Below are positions 10,179 to 17,525 of a DNA stretch of 42,998 bases, in pieces. The stretch is from Gammaproteobacteria bacterium (GTDB lineage Bacteria > Pseudomonadota > Gammaproteobacteria > DSM-16500). The position numbers were made by a program, and so were the translations under genes. Each line of letters begins with the position of its first letter. The first letter of the stretch is position 1. The notes beneath the pieces are model-generated. The model was not told the DNA's origin. It saw nothing but the letters and a program-made list of their open reading frames with translations, and ran no database searches. The DNA is taken from positions 1 through 42,998 of the forward strand of contig JABDCN010000012.1 in assembly GCA_013288125.1 (NCBI GenBank), written 5' to 3'.

Positions 10179-10444
10179 CCTTGTTTAGTCGGTGATCGGC
10201 TTGTTTCATCATGCTCTACACCAAGTTCTAATAAACACTTTAATATTTCATCTAATCTTGTTTTGGTTTCTATCGTGCTTCTCATATTTTCTTCTTCTGC
10301 AACTTCGAGTTCACGTTCGTCATATGCCCATCGACGTAAAATATCAATTTTTATTTCTCGAGATAACGATGTATCACTCAATACATCATGTGGATGATTA
10401 AAAACACTTGCGGGATCTAATTTCGCTTTATTTACATCGACCAT
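10175..10444 (-). CDS. Small conserved hypothetical protein coupled to the GGDEF/EAL gene
   Basis: This is an 89-residue acidic, soluble protein with no signal peptide or membrane segment. I chose the ATG at 10444 over an upstream TTG because AGAGAGGA lies six bases before it. The segment VFNHPHDVLSDTSLSREIKI, followed by DILRRWAYDERELEVAEEE, looks like a short conserved proteobacterial family of unknown role; I cannot name a domain. The C-terminal half is predicted helical. Its stop overlaps the start of the cyclic-di-GMP gene (ATGA), so both proteins should be made from one mRNA in a linked ratio. A role with the GGDEF/EAL protein is inference only. Confidence 0.75.
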   Translation of the reverse strand: MVDVNKAKLDPASVFNHPHDVLSDTSLSREIKIDILRRWAYDERELEVAEEENMRSTIETKTRLDEILKCLLELGVEHDETSRSPTKQG

Positions 10445-10697
10445 AAAGAATCCTCTCTTTCTGATCAAGCAAACTTATAATCGGGATCTAAAATATTCAT
10501 GTATATTAATAATATAGCATAAAATGAAGACCATTATTTTTTATTGATTAATCAATACATTTTTTCATATCATGAATTTCATCTTTATCACTTTGAATTT
10601 AATCATTTCTTAAGGATCTTAATAATATTTTATACAAAAAAATGATTATTAAATGAATAAGTTATCACTTGAATACAAAATAATCAAAAATTTAGGG

Positions 10698-10725
10698 TTG
10701 TTCATCTCTTTTTTTTCTGTATAAT
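10698..10725 (+). promoter_or_regulatory. Putative sigma-70 promoter of the mltD-like gene
   Basis: TTGTTC at 10698-10703 and a perfect TATAAT at 10720-10725 are separated by 16 bases. The ATG at 10733 lies only seven bases after the -10 box, where transcription would normally begin, so the transcript may be leaderless. Confidence 0.55.
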
Positions 10726-10732
10726 CTCTTGG

Positions 10733-11755
10733 ATGCAATATATTACAAGTCTAGTTAGATCAAAATTATTTATATCAGTTGTATTAAGTTGTCTCCTGAT
10801 TGTTGTGTGGAATAGTAGCAACAGAGATGTACCTGATCTTGTAAATTATTATTCTAGTAATAATCAAATTCGTCATTATCAACCTTTACCTGATAATAAA
10901 ACGTCGAGCATAAAATCAACTGACACTGTCTGGGAAAACATGAGCCGCGAGTTCAAGTTGGATCACCGGATTGAATCAGCGCGTGTGCAAAAAGAAATAC
11001 ATCGCATACTCGCAGATCAACATCATTTTTATAAAATTTTGAATGCTGCAATACCTTATATTCATTATATTTACCAACAAACACAAGCAAGAGGATTACC
11101 TGCAGAAATTGCACTTATTCCTTATATTGAAAGTGAATTTAATCCCAATGATAGATCCAATAAAGGTGCATTAGGTTTATGGCAATTGATGCCAGGCACA
11201 GCGAGAGGATTAGGCGTTAAAGTAAAATCTGGCTATGATGGGCGACGTAATGTCATTGCATCAACCAATGCTGCCATGTCTTATTTTAAAGATTTAGAAA
11301 AATTATTTAATGGTAATTGGTATTTAGCAATTGCTGCTTATAATTGTGGAGAAGGAAAAGTAAAATCCTCTATCAGACGATCTGGGCATAGAAATTTTTG
11401 GAATTTGCCTTTACCAAAAGATACAAAATATTATGTCCCGCGTTTATTGGCCATTGCTGCCATTATTAAAAATCCTGAATATTATGGCGTACAATTACCT
11501 CATGTAAAAAATAAAAAATATTTTACTGAAGTAAAAACAAAAAAACCTGTTAAATTCTCACATATCAGTAAACACATCACACGATCATCAACACGATCTT
11601 CAGGCATACAATTTGAAACTTTACGTGCATTAAATCCTGATTATTTACATCAAAAGAAGCCCAGCAAAAAAACAACGGATAGCTTTTTAATTCCTGCTGA
11701 AAATGAATTATCTGTCAAAGTAGAATTGGAAAACGCTCGTATATTAAAGAATTAA
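10733..11755 (+). CDS. mltD: Membrane-anchored lytic murein transglycosylase, MltD type, without LysM
   Basis: This 340-residue protein has an N-terminal hydrophobic anchor or signal (about 11-26) and an SLT (GH23) domain at about 115-235. The family's catalytic Glu is seen in PYIESEFNP, followed by GALGLWQLMPGTARGLG and AIAAYNCGEGKV. Such enzymes cleave peptidoglycan glycan strands to 1,6-anhydro products in the periplasm. E. coli MltD is longer and ends in LysM repeats; here the tail of about 100 residues is Lys/Ser-rich and shows no clear LysM. No Shine-Dalgarno precedes the ATG, which sits just after a TATAAT box. The 3' end overlaps the convergent FAD-monooxygenase gene by 12 bases. Confidence 0.88.
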   Translation: MQYITSLVRSKLFISVVLSCLLIVVWNSSNRDVPDLVNYYSSNNQIRHYQPLPDNKTSSIKSTDTVWENMSREFKLDHRIESARVQKEIHRILADQHHFYKILNAAIPYIHYIYQQTQARGLPAEIALIPYIESEFNPNDRSNKGALGLWQLMPGTARGLGVKVKSGYDGRRNVIASTNAAMSYFKDLEKLFNGNWYLAIAAYNCGEGKVKSSIRRSGHRNFWNLPLPKDTKYYVPRLLAIAAIIKNPEYYGVQLPHVKNKKYFTEVKTKKPVKFSHISKHITRSSTRSSGIQFETLRALNPDYLHQKKPSKKTTDSFLIPAENELSVKVELENARILKN

Positions 11756-12919
11756 CTCCATTTCTTGCAACATCGTCTTCACATAAGATTCTGCTACTAA
11801 GGGAATCAATTCTTGATACATCTCGACTAAACTTAAATTTCCTACTTGATTTTGAAACGCATGCAAATCTTCTTTTTTATCATAAACCATCGCGGATGAT
11901 GTTGCGTTTTCAAGTCGTGCTAATTGTTGGTAATGTTGTAATCGCATTTTTTCATAGGCTAAAAACGCATTATCCTGTTGATGTTGTAAATTTTTCAAAT
12001 AATGAAATAAGAAATAAGCATCTTCAATGGCTTGACTTGCGCCTTGCCCTAGAATAGGCCCTAAGGTATGAGCAGCATCACCGATTAATACAATATGCTG
12101 ATGTGATATTTTTTGAGATGACAAAATATTTATCGGCAAATAAAAACGTTGTTTGTTACTTGATGAAAATACCATTTGTTTGATTTCAGGTAACCAATCA
12201 TTACAATAATCATTTAACTGATGAAATTCTTTTTCTTGTGAATAATGTTCAAGCGGCATTTTCACGGGCAAATACCACATCATGCGTTGATGAACGGTTG
12301 GCCATGCAATAAATAGTTTATTAATTCCCATAGCCATATACGTTTTATTCGATAAAAAAGATGATGATTCATGATCCGCAATACCACCAAACCAACAAAA
12401 ATGACTGTATTGGTGTGCCGCTTCTCGGTTAATAGATTGCCGTACAGTTGAATAAAGTCCATCTGCACCAACTATTATATCTGCTGCATCTTCTGTTCCA
12501 TCTGAAAAATAAGCAGTTGCCTTATTGTTATCACTGCAAACATTGATACATTTTTTTGCGAGAAATAATGATTGAGTATCCAATTGTTTAAGTAAAGATT
12601 GCTGAAATGCGCTACGATCAATTGGTAAAATACTTCCACCAATTAATGAATATAATTCATCGTAATTTTCACTATAAATTTTTTCTCCCTCATCACTGAT
12701 TAAATCAATCCCATCTATTTTAATATCATATGGTTTGATATTGTCTGATAATCCTAGCCAATCAAGATAGCGTAATCCATGTGGCCATAATAAAATGCCT
12801 CCGCCAATATTTTGGAGTTGTTTTGCTTTTTCGTAAATGACGACTTCGATGCCGTGACGTTGACAAGCAATAGCTAACGTTAGACCTGCGATGCCAGATC
12901 CAATAATAATTACTTTCAT
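11744..12919 (-). CDS. FAD-dependent aromatic-ring-type monooxygenase (UbiH / salicylate hydroxylase superfamily)
   Basis: The 391-residue protein shows the three class A flavoprotein monooxygenase signatures: an N-terminal dinucleotide fold GSGIAG at residues 7-12, the DG motif in VGADGLYSTVR, and the GD motif in VLIGDAAHTLGPILGQGAS. Family members use NAD(P)H and oxygen to hydroxylate aromatic or related substrates. There is no signal peptide, so it is cytoplasmic. The substrate cannot be told from sequence; no catabolic or ubiquinone genes lie nearby. The ribosome binding site before the ATG is weak. Confidence 0.85.
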   Translation of the reverse strand: MKVIIIGSGIAGLTLAIACQRHGIEVVIYEKAKQLQNIGGGILLWPHGLRYLDWLGLSDNIKPYDIKIDGIDLISDEGEKIYSENYDELYSLIGGSILPIDRSAFQQSLLKQLDTQSLFLAKKCINVCSDNNKATAYFSDGTEDAADIIVGADGLYSTVRQSINREAAHQYSHFCWFGGIADHESSSFLSNKTYMAMGINKLFIAWPTVHQRMMWYLPVKMPLEHYSQEKEFHQLNDYCNDWLPEIKQMVFSSSNKQRFYLPINILSSQKISHQHIVLIGDAAHTLGPILGQGASQAIEDAYFLFHYLKNLQHQQDNAFLAYEKMRLQHYQQLARLENATSSAMVYDKKEDLHAFQNQVGNLSLVEMYQELIPLVAESYVKTMLQEMELIL

Positions 12920-12980
12920 TTTTTTATCCGAATGTATTCAGGAAATATTTTAAATTTTTAACGGGGCCCATTATATAATA

Positions 12981-13694
12981 TTAATACGGCCGAATTACAA
13001 CAAGTGTTCCATGAAAATGATTTGATACATTTGGACCATCTACAAAATGATATCGCAACCATCTCGCATCACTCACATGTAAACGAACACAACCGTGACT
13101 TTCGTTACCATACACGACTTCATCAGAACCATGCAAGGCTTGACCGCCATTAAAATACATACAATAAGGCATAGGGGCACCGCCATCTGGAACAGGAAAT
13201 TTTTTAGAATAACAATCTTCATCACCTAAAGAATAAATACGAAATGAACCAGTCTTCGTACGACAGGGTTTATCAATATCGCCGCACCAATTTGCGCCTG
13301 ATGTTGCCAATCCCCAACGTTCTAAAATACCTTTTTGATTATAAGCACCCCACGCGTGTTCTCGAGGATCAACAATAATAAATTTTTCGCTAGGTGATTT
13401 TATTTGACGCGGAAAGGGTGAGCTTCTTGCGGAACGATCTTCATCATCAGCTTGATAACCTTGATAGTCTTGATCATCTTGGTCATCTCGATCATTTCGA
13501 TAATATTTGGTAAACGCTTCATCAGCTTGCTGATAACGATTATCATTGTCATAATTATTATCATTGTCATTATAATAATTACCTTGATCATCTGTATATT
13601 CATATCCTTCGTCATCGTAATACACTTGTCCATGACTGACGAGCGGAAAGAACGTCAAAGACAAACACAGCAAAATGGTCCCTTTTAGCTGCAT
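12981..13694 (-). CDS. Periplasmic L,D-transpeptidase (YkuD domain) with an acidic Asp/Tyr/Asn-rich linker
   Basis: This 237-residue protein has a signal peptide (residues 1-22, ending VSHG). Residues 23-87 are a low-complexity stretch dominated by Asp, Tyr, Asn and Gln. The YkuD catalytic domain follows at about 103-237, with the nucleophile signature ALHGS (186-190) and SHGCVRL (199-205, catalytic C202). Such enzymes form 3-3 peptidoglycan cross-links or attach lipoproteins to the wall. Several extra Cys residues (137, 144, 161, 178) could form disulfides. The linker is unusual; it may be a charged spacer or metal-binding tract, which is inference. Confidence 0.88.
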   Translation of the reverse strand: MQLKGTILLCLSLTFFPLVSHGQVYYDDEGYEYTDDQGNYYNDNDNNYDNDNRYQQADEAFTKYYRNDRDDQDDQDYQGYQADDEDRSARSSPFPRQIKSPSEKFIIVDPREHAWGAYNQKGILERWGLATSGANWCGDIDKPCRTKTGSFRIYSLGDEDCYSKKFPVPDGGAPMPYCMYFNGGQALHGSDEVVYGNESHGCVRLHVSDARWLRYHFVDGPNVSNHFHGTLVVIRPY

Positions 13695-13800
13695 AGATGC
13701 CCCTTAATAGTTCATTTCTTTATTATACGAAAAATATATCCAAATTGAGATATAATTAAATCAGACAGACAATATTTCATGGGTGATTAAAGGATTAATT

Positions 13801-14244
13801 ATGAATGAACCTATTGATTTACATAACAAAATTTCTCTACTTCATCTCCAAGCCTGCTTTGCCGATTTATCAGAAAAAGAGATGGAAGTCTTGGCTTCAC
13901 TATTAGTTGAAAAACATGTTCCAGCAGGTGCTACCATTGTCACACAAGGCGATCCTGTTGATAGCGTTTACCTCATTGTTAGCGGGCAAGCTGATGTCAA
14001 AGTAGCAGAAATTCGTGATAATCAAATACATTATCAATCTGTTGCCACTTTAGGCGACAAAGATGCCATCGGATTAAATGAAACAGGATTTTATTCTATC
14101 TCTGGTGTCAGGACAGCAACTGTCGTCGCTATCACTGATATGGTTGTATTACGTTTAAGTGTTGCTGCATTTCACGGATTTGCTTTAGCATACTCGCATG
14201 TTAGTCAAGTGATGCGAACGTATGCAGAAAAAATGATTGGGTAA
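13801..14244 (+). CDS. Cyclic-nucleotide-binding (Crp-type) domain protein
   Basis: This 147-residue protein is almost entirely one cNMP-binding beta-roll: FADLSEKEMEVLASLL, then VPAGATIVTQGDPVDSVYLI and VSGQADVKV, ending with ATVVAITDMVVLRLSVAAF. No DNA-binding helix-turn-helix follows, so it is a stand-alone sensor or scaffold rather than a Crp regulator. The usual phosphate-binding RxA-type motif is not evident, so ligand binding is uncertain. I chose the ATG at 13801 because AAAGGA lies seven bases upstream; a GTG at 13783 is the alternative. The gene is divergent from the L,D-transpeptidase gene. Confidence 0.8.
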   Translation: MNEPIDLHNKISLLHLQACFADLSEKEMEVLASLLVEKHVPAGATIVTQGDPVDSVYLIVSGQADVKVAEIRDNQIHYQSVATLGDKDAIGLNETGFYSISGVRTATVVAITDMVVLRLSVAAFHGFALAYSHVSQVMRTYAEKMIG

Positions 14245-14256
14245 AAGTAACCAAAA

Positions 14257-14276
14257 CTGATAATGGTCATTATCAG
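14257..14276 (+). terminator. Weak hairpin after the cNMP-binding gene
   Basis: The 20-base palindrome CTGATAATG-GT-CATTATCAG starts 12 bases after the stop codon. It could end transcription of the preceding gene, but no T-run follows, so the call is weak. Confidence 0.35.
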
Positions 14277-14433
14277 AACTAACTATTGCAAATATCACTT
14301 CTGGAAGTTGTCATTTCTAGAAGTCGTGTTCAATTTATAAATGATGAGTTCAATAGGAAACTTACTCAGCTTTGGGAAGATCCAAGGAGTCAAATCGTTT
14401 TTCTCATAAAATGGCAATCATCCTAAACATCAT

Positions 14434-15396
14434 TTATTTTTCAGTTTTTGTTTTTTTAGTCATCCACGTAATTGCCGGATGACTCTGGATTGCTTGAATT
14501 AAACTTTCATCGCTAGTAAGTAATTGGGGTTTTATTTCTCCTGATTCACGAATCAAAGAGATAAACTCTATTTCCTCTTCATTTAAAGGAATCAGCATAG
14601 ATAAAGCCTCATGCAACTCATTTAAGATTTTAACTGCCCATTTCTGTAAATCAAGCTGGCCACGTGGTAAATCAATTTGACGCAACACAGGAAATAAGCG
14701 GTTACGAATATCTAAAATATTATATTCAATATGTTGAGGAGTAAGGTTGGATAGCTTAATTTCAGTCATTGCTAAATAAGCTACAAAAGCTATCCTTAAT
14801 TTTTTGGCCTCAATGTCACATTTCGTTAATAAATAATGAGCATCAAATAAGTCGCGGCTAGCGATGCGAGAAAAAAGAGCCGAAAGCTTGCCCGCCGCTA
14901 ATTCATGGATATCCAAAACTGGAACATGAATGGTTTTTTCAAATGGAATTTTTGGTATTAATGATTTTATCGGCCAAAGCGGTTGGCGATACATGTAATT
15001 CAGATCAATCTCTAAATTTCCTTTTTGCCCCAAAACACTCGGATATCGCCATACCATTTTTCCACCGGCATGATGAGTGGGGTTGCGGTCTAGTTCAAAT
15101 CGATTTTGCAAGAGAATTTGATTAATCGCATCGTGAATAAGGGGTCTTTCCTGTAACATGCTCTCCCGTTCAAGCTGCCCTATATAATTGAGATCAATAT
15201 CGACAGATAGCCTTGGAACTTCATCGAAATAAAATAAATTTAAAGCCGTGCCGCCTTTTAAAACAAGACGTTCTTTCAGATAGGGCACTGACATAAATTG
15301 ATTTAGTGTTATTAATAATCGATACACCTTTTCTAATATTTCTGGTTTATAATTATTTGCTCTAGCATTCTTTAACAATAAGTCTTTAGACATCAT
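14434..15396 (-). CDS. abiEii: AbiEii-type nucleotidyltransferase toxin (type IV toxin-antitoxin)
   Basis: The 320-residue protein matches the AbiEii nucleotidyltransferase family: LVLKGGTALNLFYFDEVPR, then SVDIDLNYIG with the catalytic acid pair, and later HELAAGKLSALFSR and SRDLFDAHYLL. In the family the toxin transfers nucleotides to an RNA target and stops growth on phage infection or loss of the antitoxin. Its start (two adjacent ATGs at 15396 and 15393) lies inside the end of abiEi, an overlap of 8-11 bases, and it has no strong ribosome site of its own, so translation is probably coupled. All key motifs are visible, so the toxin looks intact. Confidence 0.9.
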   Translation of the reverse strand: MMSKDLLLKNARANNYKPEILEKVYRLLITLNQFMSVPYLKERLVLKGGTALNLFYFDEVPRLSVDIDLNYIGQLERESMLQERPLIHDAINQILLQNRFELDRNPTHHAGGKMVWRYPSVLGQKGNLEIDLNYMYRQPLWPIKSLIPKIPFEKTIHVPVLDIHELAAGKLSALFSRIASRDLFDAHYLLTKCDIEAKKLRIAFVAYLAMTEIKLSNLTPQHIEYNILDIRNRLFPVLRQIDLPRGQLDLQKWAVKILNELHEALSMLIPLNEEEIEFISLIRESGEIKPQLLTSDESLIQAIQSHPAITWMTKKTKTEK

Positions 15397-16201
15397 GATC
15401 TGGTTCTTCCCAAGATTTTTTCAATACTCGTAAAGGCAATATAAGATTCCACCTTTTAACCAATTTCCCCCCTTCCCTTTCATGTGCCACAAGAGATTGT
15501 GGCGTTAATGGTTTTTTCTCCATTAATGGCTGTAGTACGTCACTATTAACGCTGAAAGCTCCCTGACGTTGTTCGAGAAAACATCCTACCTTTGCAGCCA
15601 AAATACGATTATTTAATAAAAGACAATACTTAATGACAGCGTTTACATCCAAAGCTGCCATATTACTTATTGAACGCACAACTTCTTCCCAGCCCCCGCA
15701 CAATTCAACTCGATCAAGTGTATCAACAAACGTTCGCGCCAAACTTGTTACTCGGATTGCCACCCCTTGTCTATCTAATTCTTCAATTCCAAAATTGGTA
15801 TTCCCACTCTCTTTTAATGCAATGGGAAATGCAACGGGTTGAAACCTCTGACCACGAAATTCAAATGGTTTGATTTTTTGAGCAGTTAAAAAAGTAAATT
15901 GTTCGAAGGCTGAATAAGCAACCCCATGAAGCTCAAGAGCAGTGTGATAAGCCAAAACACTATCATTAGATGCTTTGCTAGCGAGTAAATAGGGGTCTAT
16001 TGATACTTGATCTGGCGATACATCCGGCGGCACAACGGCGTACATGCCCCGCCGCACATTTATTAAGCGCCCCGTTTTTGTATAGTACAGCAATGCTTTG
16101 CGCGCGGCGCGCGGATTATTTATCCCTTGCTCCGCTTTTATATGCGCAAATTCTTCATAGCGAAAAACAGGATGTGTATGAAAAAAAGTCTCAATTTCCA
16201 C
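15386..16201 (-). CDS. abiEi: AbiEi-type antitoxin and autorepressor
   Basis: The 271-residue protein has an N-terminal winged-helix region (about 1-75, including VFRYEEFAHIKAEQG and LINVRRGMYAVVP). The C-terminal antitoxin domain follows (ASNDSVLAYHTALELHGVAY, FEFRGQRFQPVAFP). In type IV systems AbiEi does not bind the toxin; it represses the operon through inverted repeats at the promoter. The start is a GTG at 16201, chosen because GGAGA sits ten bases upstream. An imperfect palindrome overlaps the promoter just ahead of it, as expected for autoregulation. The pair lies beside a transposition-gene fragment, which suggests transfer. Confidence 0.88.
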   Translation of the reverse strand: MEIETFFHTHPVFRYEEFAHIKAEQGINNPRAARKALLYYTKTGRLINVRRGMYAVVPPDVSPDQVSIDPYLLASKASNDSVLAYHTALELHGVAYSAFEQFTFLTAQKIKPFEFRGQRFQPVAFPIALKESGNTNFGIEELDRQGVAIRVTSLARTFVDTLDRVELCGGWEEVVRSISNMAALDVNAVIKYCLLLNNRILAAKVGCFLEQRQGAFSVNSDVLQPLMEKKPLTPQSLVAHEREGGKLVKRWNLILPLRVLKKSWEEPDHDV

Positions 16202-16210
16202 TTTATTTAA

Positions 16211-16256
16211 TCTCCATTAATACCCTAATTATAGGGCTTATTGGAGATAATTTCAA
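16211..16256 (-). promoter_or_regulatory. abiE promoter with overlapping palindromic operator
   Basis: On the minus strand TTGAAA (16251-16256) and TATAAT (16228-16233) are spaced by exactly 17 bases. An imperfect palindrome at 16211-16247 has outer arms TCTCCA and TGGAGA and inner arms CCCTA and TAGGG. It spans the spacer, the -10 box and the Shine-Dalgarno. AbiEi family members bind such repeats, so this is the likely autoregulatory site. Confidence 0.6.
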
Positions 16257-16304
16257 TATCTATGGCCAAACAGATAATATCTCTGCCTTTGACATCGAAT
16301 ATGA

Positions 16305-17342
16305 TTAATTTAGCTCCCTGCATTTAAAATGCTCGGAAGTTAATTTAGGACATAGCTGATTTGAGTAAAATGGTTCTTGTACATTCCAAAATAATATATT
16401 TGCCCCTAAATAATATTGGGTAAAACGATAAAAATCAGAAAAAGTATAAGGTTTACCGGTTTGTGGGTTAATATAAGTGTAATCTGGTTCCTGAATGGCC
16501 ATGCTTATTAATAGATTTCCTTTGAGTTGATGAAAGAAAGGATAGCTATTTGCCATTTGAGCTTTTTTATAAGGCACCACATCAGGCCCACCTAACCCAA
16601 TGTGATGAGTCCTTGCATAATCAAAAAATCTGCTCATATAAAAATGATCATTGTTCCACTCACCAGGGAAAAAATTAACATATTGTACGACGGTACTTTT
16701 ATGAAACGCTTCACGTAAAACCGAAATATTTTCAAGTTCTGCATAAAAATACTTATCAGGGGTAAAATCTTTAGGAGGATCTTGCTGATCAAAATCGACC
16801 GCGGTTTCGGGTAAATTTATGCCATAAATTTTACCATCAAATTCTGTTGCTAATTTTTTAATAAGTAACTGAAAACGTTCTCGTACCGCAGGATCCCAAA
16901 CTCTAGCAACCCAACCTGACACAACCGGCTTACCTTCACCTGGTGAATCGTATTGCATCGCGACTCCACCGTGATAAATTTCTTCCTCACGAATGTAATC
17001 AGGCACATTAAAAACGTTTGGATCAAATGACCTGTCTTGCAACTGGATAAACAGCTTTTTGTCTATTTTATCCAATGAACGTAAATCATTTTTAATTTTC
17101 GAGAAATCATATAAATTTTTCTTAGGTTCTAATTGTTTCCACGAATAAATAATTTGGGCACCACTAATGCAAGGTCTATTTAAGTTAGCATTATATAATG
17201 CTGCTTTATCGCCACCTAAAAAAAGAAACAAATGAGGCAGGTTGTCTTGTGCTATCGCAATCTTATTCAGAGTCAATAAAATTAATAAGACACCAATAAT
17301 TATTATTTTGTCGACTACCTTCATTAAAGTAATTCTCATCAT
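16305..17342 (-). CDS. Secreted protein with glycoside-hydrolase-like features, function unknown
   Basis: This protein of about 345 residues has a hydrophobic N-terminal signal (KIIIIGVLLILLTLNKIAIA, probable cleavage before QDN). The segments GAQIIYSWKQLEPKKNLYDF, GKIYGINLPETAVDF and ILFWNVQEPFY look like strands of a TIM-barrel glycosidase, with Glu residues at plausible catalytic places (LPETA, NVQEP). I cannot assign a GH family or substrate. The ATG at 17342 is used; an upstream in-frame TTG and a later ATG at 17324 are alternatives, and no strong Shine-Dalgarno decides. It lies between the AbiE pair and a tniB fragment and may be transposon cargo. Confidence 0.6.
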   Translation of the reverse strand: MMRITLMKVVDKIIIIGVLLILLTLNKIAIAQDNLPHLFLFLGGDKAALYNANLNRPCISGAQIIYSWKQLEPKKNLYDFSKIKNDLRSLDKIDKKLFIQLQDRSFDPNVFNVPDYIREEEIYHGGVAMQYDSPGEGKPVVSGWVARVWDPAVRERFQLLIKKLATEFDGKIYGINLPETAVDFDQQDPPKDFTPDKYFYAELENISVLREAFHKSTVVQYVNFFPGEWNNDHFYMSRFFDYARTHHIGLGGPDVVPYKKAQMANSYPFFHQLKGNLLISMAIQEPDYTYINPQTGKPYTFSDFYRFTQYYLGANILFWNVQEPFYSNQLCPKLTSEHFKCRELN

Positions 17343-17357
17343 TATATTTACCAACTA

Positions 17358-17507
17358 TCATATTCTAATACTATTAGTATCAACACAAATTAATGGAATT
17401 TTTAATTCGTTGCCAATCAACCGTAAAACGTTAAGAAATTCACGTTGTTTATTATTTTGCCCAGCTAGCGCATTATGAATTTCATCAATAAAAGGTAAAA
17501 AACTCAT
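17358..17507 (-). pseudogene. tniB: tniB fragment (Tn7/Tn5053-type transposition ATPase)
   Basis: A 49-codon minus-strand frame reads PFIDEIHNALAGQNNKQRE, then FLNVLRLIGNELKIPLICVD and a stop. This matches the Walker B region of TniB/TnsC-like AAA+ ATPases (typically IDEIHNxLAG followed by QRxFLNxLR and IPLVxVGT). The Walker A region and the C-terminal half are absent, and a TAG lies in frame just upstream, so only about a sixth of the gene remains. No TniA or TniQ gene is visible. It marks a decayed Tn7-like element beside the AbiE patch. Confidence 0.75.
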
Positions 17508-17525
17508 GACACACTAGTATACTTT

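Noticed and set aside
13400-13688. Open frames on both strands over the L,D-transpeptidase start
   Set aside because: They arise from the Asp/Asn/Tyr codon repeats of the linker and encode Met/Ile/Lys-rich or Ile-rich strings.
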